A stretch of 64,000 nucleotides of DNA from contig CM056389.1 in NCBI GenBank assembly GCA_029718625.1, forward strand, positions 7,293,860 to 7,357,859, in the 5' to 3' direction. Both the position numbers and the translations under genes were made by a program. The notes below the pieces were generated by a model. The model was given only the letters and a program-made list of their open reading frames with translations. It was not told the DNA's origin and did no database searches. Of the stretch, positions 45,723 through 57,649 are shown piece by piece (position 1 is the first letter of the stretch; each line of letters opens with the position of its first letter). This stretch comes from Synaphobranchus kaupii (Eukaryota > Chordata > Actinopteri > Anguilliformes > Synaphobranchidae).

Positions 45723-46514
45723 GTAGGCGCAGCTTTGTAGAATCTGCAGCTGAACACTTCACACCTGCGTAACTGCAACTGTAGCTGCAGTGAGCAGTTA
45801 AGGATATTTGAATGAAAGTTTGGGAAGCAGTCTGTCTGTCTTCAGTAACTTGCTTGTTGGTCCAACAGTTATGACACCTGCGCACGTAGCGCAAGCAGGG
45901 GGTATTGTTTTCGCTCCTGTCTGTGCGTGTGTCTGTCTGTGTTTGTGTCCCTGTCATCCATAACTCTAACAATTCTACTCCGATTGTGATGAAATGTTGA
46001 CAGTTGGGCAATGACCTGAATGCCCGACTTCACAGTGCAAGATCAAAGTTTTCGCCCCATGCCTATTACGTTCAGGTTCGAGATTAGCACACGTGTGGGT
46101 GTAGCATCTCTCTGAGTGCCATTCTAGTGTAACAGTTGCTTAACTTGTAACTAGAAGTTATTTAGTTATAAGTAATTTGTAGGTGAGCTGAAACGGTTGA
46201 ATGTGATTGGCTGAGACTGAGAGGTACGTTGCGTGTAATTGGTTGATGGGAGTGTCTCTCCCTTTTGCTACGGGGGGCTCACCGGCCCCGCTTGGCCCCG
46301 TTTGAACCGCTGCCAGGATCAGGACGAGCGTGCCAGATGGCCATGTGGGCGAGTCTCTGATAATTAACCCCTCGTCTGTCAGTGGCCCTCCCCAAAGCCA
46401 GACCCCAGTATCCCAGAATCCCCTGCTCCTCTGTCCTGTCTCTGCTTGTCAGCTTGACTGAAGCTCTGGCCAACTTCCAGAGAAGAGACCGCTCCCCTCC
46501 TTTTTTAAATTAAA

Positions 46515-46659
46515 ATGCTAACGCCTCCCTGTCTCTCACCTGCTCTCTCTCTCTCCCTCTCTCTCTCTCCCTCTCTCTCACCTGCTCTCGCTCTCGCTCT
46601 CTCTCACTCTCACCTGCTCTCTCTCCCTGTCTCTCACCTGCTCTCTCTCACTCTCACCT

Positions 46660-46712
<53 letters not shown>
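46515..46712. repeat. CT microsatellite at the end of copy A
   Basis: CTCACCTGCTCTCTCTCTC units grading into pure (CT)n. The A/B similarity stops here (B equivalent 60937-61127). Confidence 0.9.
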
Positions 46713-46716
<4 letters not shown>

Positions 46717-47120
46717 GAGGTGGAGGGTGCTCTTGGGAGAGGTGCTGGTTGTAAACTTATTTTCAATCATTATCTGTTTGTTTTCTTCTAAACTTTTCCC
46801 TACTGACTCTCACTGTCTATAACTTGTTTCATAGTGGTATCATTTAGGGATTAGGATTAGGATTAGGGTTGGGGAGGAAGTTTTTTTTCCGGGGTTTAAA
46901 AGTTTTATGAGACGCCGTAATGGCGTCTCAGTCGGACGGGGAGGACTATGTCTCTTCAACACGGCGTAAGGTGTGTAGTGGAGAGTGGTGCGTCCGTACA
47001 AGACGTACTGGTCGCGATCGCGGAACAGATAGGAGGGGGAAATATCGACTCAGCCTCTCGAATGAATAAGGCGGTGGTGGTATTTTAAAAAAAAAGTAAG
47101 TTTAGCGGCTAAACTAATTG
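46713..47120 (+). mobile_element. LINE ORF1 start (L1/Tx1-like), cut by the gap
   Basis: The plus strand has MASQSDGEDYVSSTRRK from 46920 and, in another frame, VQDVLVAIAEQIGGGNIDSA, then SRMNKAVVVF before a stop. The second segment resembles the amino-terminal part of the CCHC-finger ORF1 protein of fish L1/Tx1-type LINEs. The two frames imply an indel. The sequence ends at the gap and has no counterpart in copy B. A short TTAGGATTAGGATTAGGGTT run precedes it. Confidence 0.5.
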
Positions 47121-47620
47121 NNNNNNNNNNNNNNNNNNNNNNNNNNNNNNNNNNNNNNNNNNNNNNNNNNNNNNNNNNNNNNNNNNNNNNNNNNNNNNNN
47201 NNNNNNNNNNNNNNNNNNNNNNNNNNNNNNNNNNNNNNNNNNNNNNNNNNNNNNNNNNNNNNNNNNNNNNNNNNNNNNNNNNNNNNNNNNNNNNNNNNNN
47301 NNNNNNNNNNNNNNNNNNNNNNNNNNNNNNNNNNNNNNNNNNNNNNNNNNNNNNNNNNNNNNNNNNNNNNNNNNNNNNNNNNNNNNNNNNNNNNNNNNNN
47401 NNNNNNNNNNNNNNNNNNNNNNNNNNNNNNNNNNNNNNNNNNNNNNNNNNNNNNNNNNNNNNNNNNNNNNNNNNNNNNNNNNNNNNNNNNNNNNNNNNNN
47501 NNNNNNNNNNNNNNNNNNNNNNNNNNNNNNNNNNNNNNNNNNNNNNNNNNNNNNNNNNNNNNNNNNNNNNNNNNNNNNNNNNNNNNNNNNNNNNNNNNNN
47601 NNNNNNNNNNNNNNNNNNNN
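47121..47620. other. Assembly gap (500 N)
   Basis: Exactly 500 unknown bases. The sequence to its right is the start of copy B, homologous to 27768 onward. Confidence 0.99.
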
Positions 47621-47689
47621 GTAGTGCTGGAGGCAGAGTGGAGAGTGTGCTCTGTCTGTAAGCTGTGAGCGGGACAGAGAGCGCTGTGG

Positions 47690-48070
47690 TGGGGATTGGA
47701 GGGTGAGGGTGGGGTGGGGATTGGAGGGTGAGGGTGGGGTGGGGATTGGGGGGTGAGGGTGGGGTGGGGATTGGGGGGTGAGGGTGGGGTGGGGATTTGG
47801 GGGTGAGGGTGGGGTGGGGATTTGGGGGTGAGGGTGGGGTGGGGATTGGGGGGTGAGGGTGGGGTGGGGATTGGGGGGTGAGGGTGGGGTGGGGGTGGGG
47901 ATTGGGGGGTGGGGGTGGGGATTGGGGGGTGGGATTGGGGGGTGGGGGTGGGGATTGGGGGGTGGGGGTGGGGATTGGGGGGTGGGGATTGGGGGGTGGG
48001 GGTGGGGATTGGGGGGTGAGGGTGGGGATTGGGGGGTGAGGGTGGGGTGGGGTGGGGGTGGGGGTGGAGC
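47690..48070. repeat. G-rich repeat GGGGATTGGGGGGTGAGGGT (copy B expansion)
   Basis: About 20 units of GGGTGGGGATTGGGGGGTGA-like sequence. Copy A has a single GGGGATTGGGGGGTGGGGGT at 27838-27857. Dense G-runs on the METTL16 sense strand make G-quadruplexes possible in DNA and pre-mRNA. Confidence 0.92.
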
Positions 48071-48883
48071 TGCCTGAGGGGGGTGAGGGGGGGGGCGGGG
48101 GGCAGGTGGAGGAGAGAGGGAGGAGGGGGTGGGGGGCACAGGACTGCTGATGGTGCCGTTGGGCGATGGACTCAGCTGGACTGATCGGGAACTGGAATTC
48201 CTGTGGACCTCAGAGCCTGGGGTTAACCTACACACACACACACACACACATACGCACGCCTGACAGGCAGACGTACACACAGACGCCCAACAGACACACA
48301 TGCCAGATGAAAACATACACACACACACACACACACACGCGCACACACAGCAGACAGACACGCAAATCCCAAACAGACATGCACAGAAACTCCAAACAGA
48401 AGGACACACACACACAGAACGTGGCCACAGTGCAGGTGCTGGAGAGAGACAGGTGTTGATGGGGGGGTTTAGGGGTCTGAAGGATATTGGCATTTGAGAG
48501 ATGGCAGTGTCTGCACCCCTGATGTGAGATGGACAGGATGCAGACAGGCTAACGAGCTCACGGCTCCCAGCTCACAGCTCTGCCAGCTCTGGCCCCCTTT
48601 GATGATGCGATTTGAAAGGGACGTCACGTCGGTCAGACCTTCCTTAGGATTCCTAATAACGGAGATGCTAAAGACTCTCACATCGCCTCAGCATATCATC
48701 ATCTCACATCGCCTGCCCTCCTATCTCATTATCTCCTATCTGACACACACAGACTTGCACGTGTGCTCGCGCACACACACATACCTCACACGCACACACA
48801 CACCTCGCGCACATACACATCACACGCACACACACCTCACGCACGCACACCTCACGTACGCACACCTCACATGCACACACGCG

Positions 48884-48932
<49 letters not shown>

Positions 48933-50149
48933 CACACACACAAACGCAGATGCACAGAGATTGAGCTAATTTGAGTGAGCATACTAAAGGTTTTGTTTAG
49001 TCTGTTTGTTGTGAGTTGTAAAAGCAGAGCAGTTGAAGGCCGGTGAGCTTTGGTTGGATCCCTGCCCTACCCCCCCAGGGGGGGGCTCCACCCTCCAGTG
49101 ACTCAGCCTGTGATGGAAAGCTGTGGTCGGCGTTGAAATGGCTTCCCTCTCCGCTTCGATCGTGCCTGCACCTTGATCTAGTGTTCTGGTCCTGGGGGTT
49201 GGGGAGCTTGGAGGAAGGTGGGCGGAGCCTCACATTTTCCTCTTTGAAGGAGGAGCACCTGCAGCCAGACTGAGGGGAGAGGGAGGGAGGGAGGGAGGTA
49301 TAGAGGAGCTGATGATCCTAAAGAGGTGAAATGAATGAGGCTGGAGATGAGAGCGTTTCTGAACCCTAGTCTCTGTCCCTGGGCTGTTATTCTCAGAGAT
49401 TCAGCACTTTAAACCTTGTCTAGTGGTATTTGTGTGGTTAGACCTGGTCAGTGTGTGTGTGTGTGACTGTGTGAGTGTGTGTGTGAGTGAGTGGGAGAGA
49501 GAGAAAGAGTGTGTGCGTGTGCGTGTGTGTGTGTGTGTAGGGGCACGGATGTCTATCTGAGGTGGTCTGTCAGCTCAGCACTTTGGTTCATAATCGCCCG
49601 TCATGGCTGACTGCAACAGTGACCTACATCACACCTCTCTCCCTCTCTCTTCTTTCTCCCTCTCTTTCTCTACCCCTCTCTCCTTTCTCCCTCTCTCTCT
49701 CTTTCTTCTCTCCCTGCTCTCTCATCCTCCACCTCTCCATTTCATTTTCTGTCTTATTGTGTTTCTATCTTTCATTCTCTTTGTCCATTTCCCTCTTTCC
49801 ATCTCTTCTCACCTCTTACTCATCCTCTGCTTTGTGTGTGATGATGATGATGATGATGATGAGTATCATCTGATAAAGGTTTATCATCGGTGTGATTATT
49901 GGCGTTATTGGTCTTGTAGTGACAGAGGTTGTCATGGTAACCTCCTCCAGGTAACAGTGGCATTATTAATTCCCTGCCTTGTCCCCCCCCCCCTCCCTGT
50001 GATGACATCATCACATCCTGCCCCCCCCCCCTCCTGTAAGTGGTTTCTACGGAGACGGGAGCACAGTGTCTCTGTGGTGCAGCTTGCTGGGGAGACTGAT
50101 GGGGTTCTAATTATAGCGGACAGCCCTGTGGTGTGGACGGGAGTCACTC

Positions 50150-50490
50150 TTCACACACTCACAGACACACCTGAGCGTTCTCATATACTCACACACACAC
50201 CTGACATACCCGGTCGTTCCCCTACACTCAGACCAACCTGAGCTTTCAACCGGACTCACCTGGTCTTTCACACACTCACAGACTCACCTGGTCTTTCACA
50301 CACTCACAGACACACCTGAGCGTTCTCATATACTCACACACACACCTGACATACCCGGTCGTTCCCCTACACTCAGACCAACCTGAGCTTTCAACCGGAC
50401 TCACCTGGTCTTTCACACACTCACAGACTCACCTGGTCTTTCACACACTCACAGACTCACCTGGTCTTTCACACACTCACAGACTCACCT
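50150..50490. repeat. 117-bp VNTR, two full units (copy B)
   Basis: The same unit as 30040-32358, with two CCCTACACTCAGACCAACCT cores and the same short CTGGTCTTTCACACACTCAC subunits at the right end. Confidence 0.93.
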
Positions 50491-50492
50491 GG

Positions 50493-52455
50493 GGGGTATT
50501 TCACGAAGCGCGATTATGCTGTAAACCTGGCTTATTTCAGTAAGTCTGGATAGGTTCTCGGATAACTCTGTTTCACGAAGCAAGCTTGACTAGATGCCAG
50601 TTATGTTGCAAAGGCAACATATGCGTTGGGGCTCGCCATACTGACGAGGCTGAGCTGTGCTTACCCTGCATTGGTTTATTTTTATTAACAACTACAACAA
50701 TTACGTTTTAACTTTTAATTGTATATGTTTATCATTCTGTATCTGTATGTTGGCAGATACAAAAGCAATTCATGCTGTAAAACGAAAGCTGAAGTGTTTT
50801 AAAAGCTAAATTGTCTAAAAGTCATATTTGTTTACTGTTCACAATGTGGGTCGCGTGTGAGCTGCCATGATGATGTGATGTCAAGTTCTTCCTAGTCGTT
50901 GATTTCCGACATGGAACTCCTAGTTGGAAGGGCGTTTTATTACTTTTTCCCTCGTCAGATATCGGGATTCCTGGTTGGAAATGAAAAAAACGAATGCAGC
51001 ATTAATTCAGTTGCTGTGCTCATGGGCTAAACTAAAAACATCCAGCTCTCTGTGAAAGTTATGTCTTCAGGGGGGGAACTTGGAGTTTTGAATTTAAGTT
51101 CCGCACACACAAAAAAAGTTCTGCAGGTGCGTGGTTAAAGCTAGACTATTCATTCGGCTCACAACCTGCACCGAACCGAAAGCCATGTACTGAACGGTTC
51201 TGTACGAATACGTGTACCGTTACACCCATAATTTGTATAGAAGATCTGCAACTCCGATTGTCTCTTCACTAGGGGTGCAACGAATAATCGACGTAGTCGA
51301 CGAAAATCCATGACCAAATTAGTTGCCAACGAATTTAATTGTCGATTCGTTGGTGACGTCACGTTGTGGAGCTGAATTAAACACCGGAGCTGATGATGGA
51401 AGTAGCTAAGGAGTGAGACATCTTGCTTCCTTCTCATCTTTGTTGAACTACGGTCCGTTACACCACTACTGTTGGCCTAATATGATAGTCCAGTAATAGG
51501 TTTTTTGTACTGCAGCCGCCCTATAAATTTAAAATGTATGTTGTATTGATGCCAGAAATATGCTTTGATTAAGGGAAAACCGCTGTAGTTTTGTAATATT
51601 TTATTGCTGCTACTTTGCCTGTCCTTGGTTTTAAATTTTGACAGAAAAAATGGATATTGATTTTTATTCATCTTTTGTATCAGCAGCAAAGTTCATTAAA
51701 AGACGTATTTTTTAATTAAGTATTCATCTTTATTGTCCTCATTGTTAGTTAGCACATGCCTAAAACAACCTCAAGCTAAATTTAAAAGCTGATCGCTAAA
51801 TAAGAGCCATTGAGTAATTGTGCGATTCGTAATCAGAATAGTCGATTATTCGTTTCAATAATCGATAGATTAATCGACTATCAAAATAGTCGTTAGTTGC
51901 AGCCCTACTCTTCACCAACATTTTGATTTGTATTCCGGTCCTTTTTGTCCTACTGTGATTGCTCCTAAATAGCTACACAACAAAAAGTAGCCTACTATTA
52001 AAATACTTTTTTAAATTGAGGAGATGCAAAGCGTGTAGCACTGATTGCGCAATAGGACTAACGTACGCATTTATGCGCTCGGCAATCGATTCCCAGGCTG
52101 CGTCTCTCGCTTTATTAATTACTGTGGCGTTGCCTTTTTTGTAATTGTAGACTTGTAATCTTCATAAAACTGCATAATGAGTTCCTGTTCCCCAGCTGTA
52201 AACGACACGGTACGTTATTTTGCCAATGTACTCTGATCGAATGTTTAAATTGACATTCACTGTTTAAATAGTCCATGAATGCGCACGTAAATTAGTTCCC
52301 CAAACCTGGCTTTCATCAGGCTTGAATTAGCTTCAACTCTTGAGCTGCAATCTAGCTTCGTGAAACGGAATTTATCCCCGCTGTCTAACCTGGCTCATTG
52401 AAGCCCGGCTTATTTTAGTAAGCCTAGATTTTCTTAGCCAGCTTTGTGAAATGCC
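50493..52455. mobile_element. 2 kb non-autonomous element with 7-bp target duplication (copy B)
   Basis: Counterpart of 32362-34338, with CACCTGG at 50486-50492 and 52456-52462. Same ends, same nested hAT. Confidence 0.7.
51270..51907. mobile_element. Nested non-autonomous hAT element (copy B)
   Basis: Counterpart of 33137-33790, flanked by CTCTTCAC at 51262-51269 and 51908-51915. A 16-bp deletion after GGTGACGTCA relative to copy A. Confidence 0.88.
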
Positions 52456-53082
52456 CACCTGGTTGTTCACACAGACTCAGACACACCTGATCTTTGACTG
52501 TTCTACTCTACCACCTACACTGTGAAACTGCACACACACGACTGGGAGAGAGGGAGAGATGGGGATGGATAGATCTGTAACCCTCTCTGCTTTCCCCCTG
52601 TCTGAATAAAATGGAATCATTATTTTCATTAATAATATGTGTATATAAATAATGAATTGAATTCTTATTTTAAAATACAGAATTTAAGTTAGACAATTAA
52701 CATCAATGCATGATAAAATGACCAGGCTTAACTGCTTTGCCCTTTTTGTGAGTGAGTGAAAATTAGAGTTAGGCCTGAGTTGCATTCACACAACATTTTA
52801 TCATGTAGTAATTGCCAGAGAAGGACAGAATTAACGGAAATATCCTGTAGTTTGTTATTTTTATCTCATGCGTTTGGGATGGGGCTCCTCGCCTGCGGAA
52901 CACGCAGAAAGGGCGGGGTCGTGCACGCTTAGCGGGATTGGCGGAGCTGCAGCTGGGTTGCGTGCTGTGCGGTATAACGAGATGGCGGTCATGTCGCTTG
53001 GTGTGTGAAAGGCACACGCCTGTGATCGCGCACACGCATGATCAGTGGGGTCGTTAAACACGCTGTCCCCACGGCGAGCCTG

Positions 53083-53222
<140 letters not shown>

Positions 53223-53812
53223 CCGACCAACCAACAGCAGTGCCAAGGAAACAGCTCTGCGAGACCTTTGACAGTGAAGGTCATAACAGCTCTTTCTTCT
53301 CTCTTTCTCCTCTCTTCTTCTCTCTGTCTCTCTCTCTCCCTCCCCACCCCTCTGTCTGTCTCTCTCCCTCCCCACCCCTCTCTCTGTCTCTCTCTCTCCC
53401 TCCCCACCCCTCTCTCTGTGAAACACACCCCCTCCCTCCTCCAATCCACACCTGCCAGTGAACACCGCCACACCCAGAGAGGTGTCAGACAGAACCTCCC
53501 CGCTAACCGCCTAATTACATCTGCAGCCATGATCTTACACACACACGCGCGCGCACGCCATAGGGGTGCACGCACGCAGAAATACACACGCACACACACA
53601 CAAATACACACGCACGCAGTGTCGTCCTGAATGAATTACACACACACACACAAAAGGTAATATGGCTGGTAAAATGTTGAAAATGGCTGGTCATTTTCAG
53701 AATCCACAAGCCACTCTGGCCAATGGGTGAAAAAGTAAATTTCATGCCCTGGTCCTCATGCGCTCATCTGCATGCTCTGTGTGCGTGTGCGTGTGCGTGC
53801 GTGTGCGTGTAG

Positions 53813-54006
53813 GCTGAATTTTAAGGACCCAGAGGCGGTGCGGGCGCTCACCTGCACGCTGCTGAAGGAGGATTTTGGGCTCAGCATCGAGATCCCTCTG
53901 GAGCGACTCATTCCCACCGTCCCGCTAAGACTCAACTACATCCACTGGGTGGAGGATCTGATCGGGGCGGCCGGAGACGCCAAAACACGCCGGGGCATCG
54001 ACATCG
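53813..54006 (+). CDS. mettl16: METTL16 coding exon 2 (copy B)
   Basis: 194 nt with the same splice sites and product as 37503-37696, except Lys instead of Ala at codon 100 (GCCAAAACACGC versus GCCGCAACACGC). Confidence 0.95.
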
Positions 54007-54037
54007 GTACACACACCGCCTTCTGAAAGAGAGAGAG

Positions 54038-54041
<4 letters not shown>

Positions 54042-54073
<32 letters not shown>

Positions 54074-54086
54074 TGTGTGAGAGTGA

Positions 54087-54163
<77 letters not shown>

Positions 54164-54178
54164 TGCGCGTGTGCGTGT
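54042..54178. repeat. GT microsatellite after exon 2 (copy B)
   Basis: Shorter and with GAGTGTGTGAGAGTGAGTGC interruptions that copy A lacks. Confidence 0.95.
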
Positions 54179-54422
54179 GCTATCAAGGCTGCATTAATGC
54201 CTGTGATGGATTGAGGTGATCTGAGGTAATCTGACCCTCAGACCCTCCTGTCTCATGTGTGTGTCTGTGTGTGTCACGTTAAACCCACTAATGTGACCCC
54301 CCCCCCCCCCCCCTTCTCTGCAGGGTTTGTCCTGCTTAAGAACATGCAAAAACACACAAACATTTTGTGTAGGTATGTGTGCATGCGTGCGTGTGTTTAT
54401 ATTACTTTGTGGGGACACTCAG

Positions 54423-54563
54423 GTACTGGCGCTTCCTGTATTTACCCGCTGCTTGGCGCCACCATGAACGGCTGGTTCTTCCTGGCCACTGAGGTGGATG
54501 ATATCTGCTTCAACTTTGCCAAGAAGAACGTGGAGCACAACGGCTTGTCTGACCTCATCAAAG
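54423..54563 (+). CDS. mettl16: METTL16 coding exon 3 (copy B)
   Basis: 141 nt, same product and splice sites as 38238-38378. Confidence 0.95.
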
Positions 54564-54597
54564 GTGAGCAGACTAAGAACTACAAGTGTTTGTGTTG

Positions 54598-55373
54598 TTA
54601 GTCAGTAGTAATTTGTCATTGTCCAGTAGTGGTCAGTAATTATGTCTGTCATTTGTCAGTAGCAATGCATGTTATTGGTCATTTATGGGCAGTAGTTGTG
54701 TTTGTCATTGGTCTGTAGGTCTGTGTGTACTTCCACAGTAGTAATGTGTAAATTGCTCTGGATTAGAGTCAGTAGTTTGTGAGTGTCGTTTGTCAGAAGT
54801 GGTCAGTAGTTCTGTTTGTGTCGTTGTTCAGTAGTTCTGTGCATGTCGTTGGTCAGTAGTGGTCAGTAGTTCGGTGTATGTCGTTGGTCAGTCGTTGTCA
54901 TTAGTTCTGTGTCATTGGGCAGTGTGGTCAGTAGTTCTGTGTCATTGGGCAGTGTGGTCAGTAGTTCTGTGTCATTGGGCAGTGTGGTCAGTAGTTCTGT
55001 GTATTTCATTGGTTAGTGTTCAGTAGTACTGCGAGTCGCCGGTCAGTCGTTGCCAGTAGTTCTGTGTATGACGTTAGTCAGTAGCTGTCCGTAGTTCTGT
55101 GTGTATCGTTGGTCAGTAGTGGTCAGTAGCTTGGTGTATGTCGTTGGTCTGTAGTTGTCCGTAGTTCTGTTCCGTTAGTCGTTTGTGGCCAGTAGTTCTG
55201 TTTGTCGTTGGCCAGTAGTTCTGTTTGTGTCGTTGGTCAGTAGTTCCGTTTGTGTTGTTGGTCAGTAGTTCTGTGCATGTCGTTGGTCAGTAGTGGTCAT
55301 TAGTTCTGTGTATGCCGTTGGTCAGTAGTTTGGTGTATGTCGTTGGTCAGTAGTTGTTTGTGTTTTTGGTCAG
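54598..55373. repeat. Intron 3 minisatellite (copy B)
   Basis: GTTGGTCAGTAGTTCTGTG units filling almost the whole intron without the LINE present in copy A. Confidence 0.9.
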
Positions 55374-55489
55374 TGGTGAAGGTTCCTCAGAAGACCCTGC
55401 TGATGGATGCTCTGAAGGAGGAGTCTGCGTTGGTGTTTGACTTCTGCATGTGCAACCCGCCATTCTTCGCCAACCAGCTGGAAGCCAAG
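55374..55489 (+). CDS. mettl16: METTL16 coding exon 4 (copy B)
   Basis: 116 nt including NPPF. Differs from copy A by a silent TTT/TTC change after NPPF. Confidence 0.95.
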
Positions 55490-55607
55490 GTACACACAGG
55501 TGCATACACACGCACGCACGCACACAGGCATGTATACGCACACACACGCACACAGGTGCATGTATACGCACACACACAGGCATGTATACACATATACACA
55601 CACATCG

Positions 55608-55648
<41 letters not shown>

Positions 55649-56025
55649 CACATACACACACACGCAGGCATGTATACACCCCCACACACACACAGGCATG
55701 TATACACATATACACACACACAGGTGCAAACATACACACAGGCATGTATACACACACACACATACACACACAACACATACACGCGCACACACACACACAC
55801 ACACACACACCACACATAACACACACACATACACGCACAACACATACACACACACCACACATACACACATACACAAGACACAGACATACGCACACAACAC
55901 ACACACACACACACACAGGCGCACACATACACACACACAGGTGCATACATACATACACACACACACACATAGGTGCATACATATACACACACACACACAC
56001 ACACACATAGGTGCAAAACACCCAG

Positions 56026-56064
<39 letters not shown>

Positions 56065-56211
56065 CATGTATACACATATACACACACACACACCGGCGCA
56101 CACACACAGGCATGTATACACACACACACACATAGGTGCAAATCACACACACACACACACACACAGGCATGTACAAACTCGCGCGCACACACACACACAC
56201 AGGTGTGTTAC
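55490..56211. repeat. CA microsatellite array in intron 4 (copy B)
   Basis: Counterpart of 41015-41757 with different repeat lengths and an extra AGGCATGTACAAACTCGCGC unit near 56165. Confidence 0.95.
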
Positions 56212-57000
56212 TGTTCCATAGGTGTATAATGTCGTTCATAGTGCTCCTGTCAGTCTAAGGCAGGTGCAGCCAGCTTTGTGCAGGTAGGAGAGGCGTGTGG
56301 GGCATTGTGGGTAGAGAGGAAGCTGTGTCAGATGGACCCCTTATACCGGGAGATAAACGGGACAGATGGCAAGGGAGGGGTCGAGGTAATGAGATTAATT
56401 ACTGCCAATCTGGGCTAATCAACCCATCAATCAGTCAGTCAAATGTGTTTACATTATGCCCTAAGCAAATGAGCTGTCACAGTGGTTACTGAGAGAGGCT
56501 TAAAGACGTCAGAGGAGAGGCCGGTTAAACACTGCAGCTACAGCACAGATGGCTGCTGGGACAGGTGATGCTACTGAGCCTGTGATTCGCTGGAGGATCA
56601 GGATGAGACTGAGTGTCTGGAGAGGGCGGGGCAGTAACCATGGTGACAGAGCACGGCGTCTGGTGTTAGATGTGCAGGTGTTCGCGGCTCACTTTGGTTT
56701 AATGCAGAACAGGGCTGTGTGTGTGTGTGTGTTCATGTATGCATGTCAGGCAAATACAATTAAATGCATTTTATTTTCCAGACAGATATTTACGTTACTG
56801 AAGCCTACTCATGCAATAGAACACATACACATAAGAATAGAAATGAAATGTACCGGACTAGAAAAAGCTGTTTAGCGGTTGACAAATTTTTTGTTAAAAA
56901 CGATAACCATTGAACTGGAAAGATGTGCAATGTGCAATTAGACAGATGAAAAAGATACGAGAAATCAAAATGGCCATGCAAAGGAAATGGAAGTGCAATC

Positions 57001-57288
57001 TTTCTCTCTCCTCATCTCTCTTTCCACCCCCCCCTCTTTCTCTCTCTTTCCACCTCCCCCCCTCTTTCTTTCTCTCCTCATCTCTCTTTCCACCTCTCCC
57101 CCCCTCTTTCTCTCCTCATCTCTCTTTCCACCTCTCCCTCCCTTTCTTCGCTCTCTCTCTTTCTCTCTTGCTTCCTCTCCGTCTCTACCCCTCTTCCTCT
57201 CCGTCTCTCTCCCCCTCTTCCTCTCCGTCTCTCTCCCCCTCTTCCTCTCCGTCTCTCTCCCCCTCTTCCTCTCACTCTCTCTCTGCAG
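57001..57288. repeat. CT-rich exon 5 polypyrimidine tract (copy B)
   Basis: Longer than in copy A through extra CTTTCCACCTCTCCCCC units. Ends TCTCTCTGCAG. Confidence 0.9.
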
Positions 57289-57431
57289 GGTGTGAACTCG
57301 AGGAACTCTCGGCGGGCCCCCCCTAGCTCTGTAAACACTGGGGGGGTGACGGAGATCATGGCCGAGGGGGGGGAGCTGGAGTTTGTGAAGAGGATCATTC
57401 ACGACAGCCTGCAACTCAAAGGGAGACTGCG
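57289..57431 (+). CDS. mettl16: METTL16 coding exon 5 (copy B)
   Basis: 143 nt, same product as 42781-42923. Confidence 0.95.
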
Positions 57432-57440
57432 GTGAGTGTG

Positions 57441-57480
<40 letters not shown>

Positions 57481-57508
57481 TGTGTGCGTGTGTCTTTGCT
57501 CGCTCCAC

Positions 57509-57649
57509 GCAGAAGACCTGGTCCTGCTGTCACACACAGAACAAGGGTTACAGCAATACCTGGATCTGCTTGAGCAATACTGTCGGAACCGGGCCCTGGC
57601 GGTAAATCTAAAAAAGACTTTCCAAAAGATGCCCAGATGTCAGGAAAGG
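57509..57649 (+). pseudogene. Reverse-transcriptase fragment in intron 5 (copy B)
   Basis: Same fossil as 42995-43136, with AEDLVLLSHTEQGLQQ and the same missing residues, so it predates the two copies. Confidence 0.65.

Noticed and set aside
46845..46875. Telomere-like TTAGGATTAGGATTAGGGTT run
   Set aside because: Only about four degenerate units, next to a LINE start. Too short to call an interstitial telomere.
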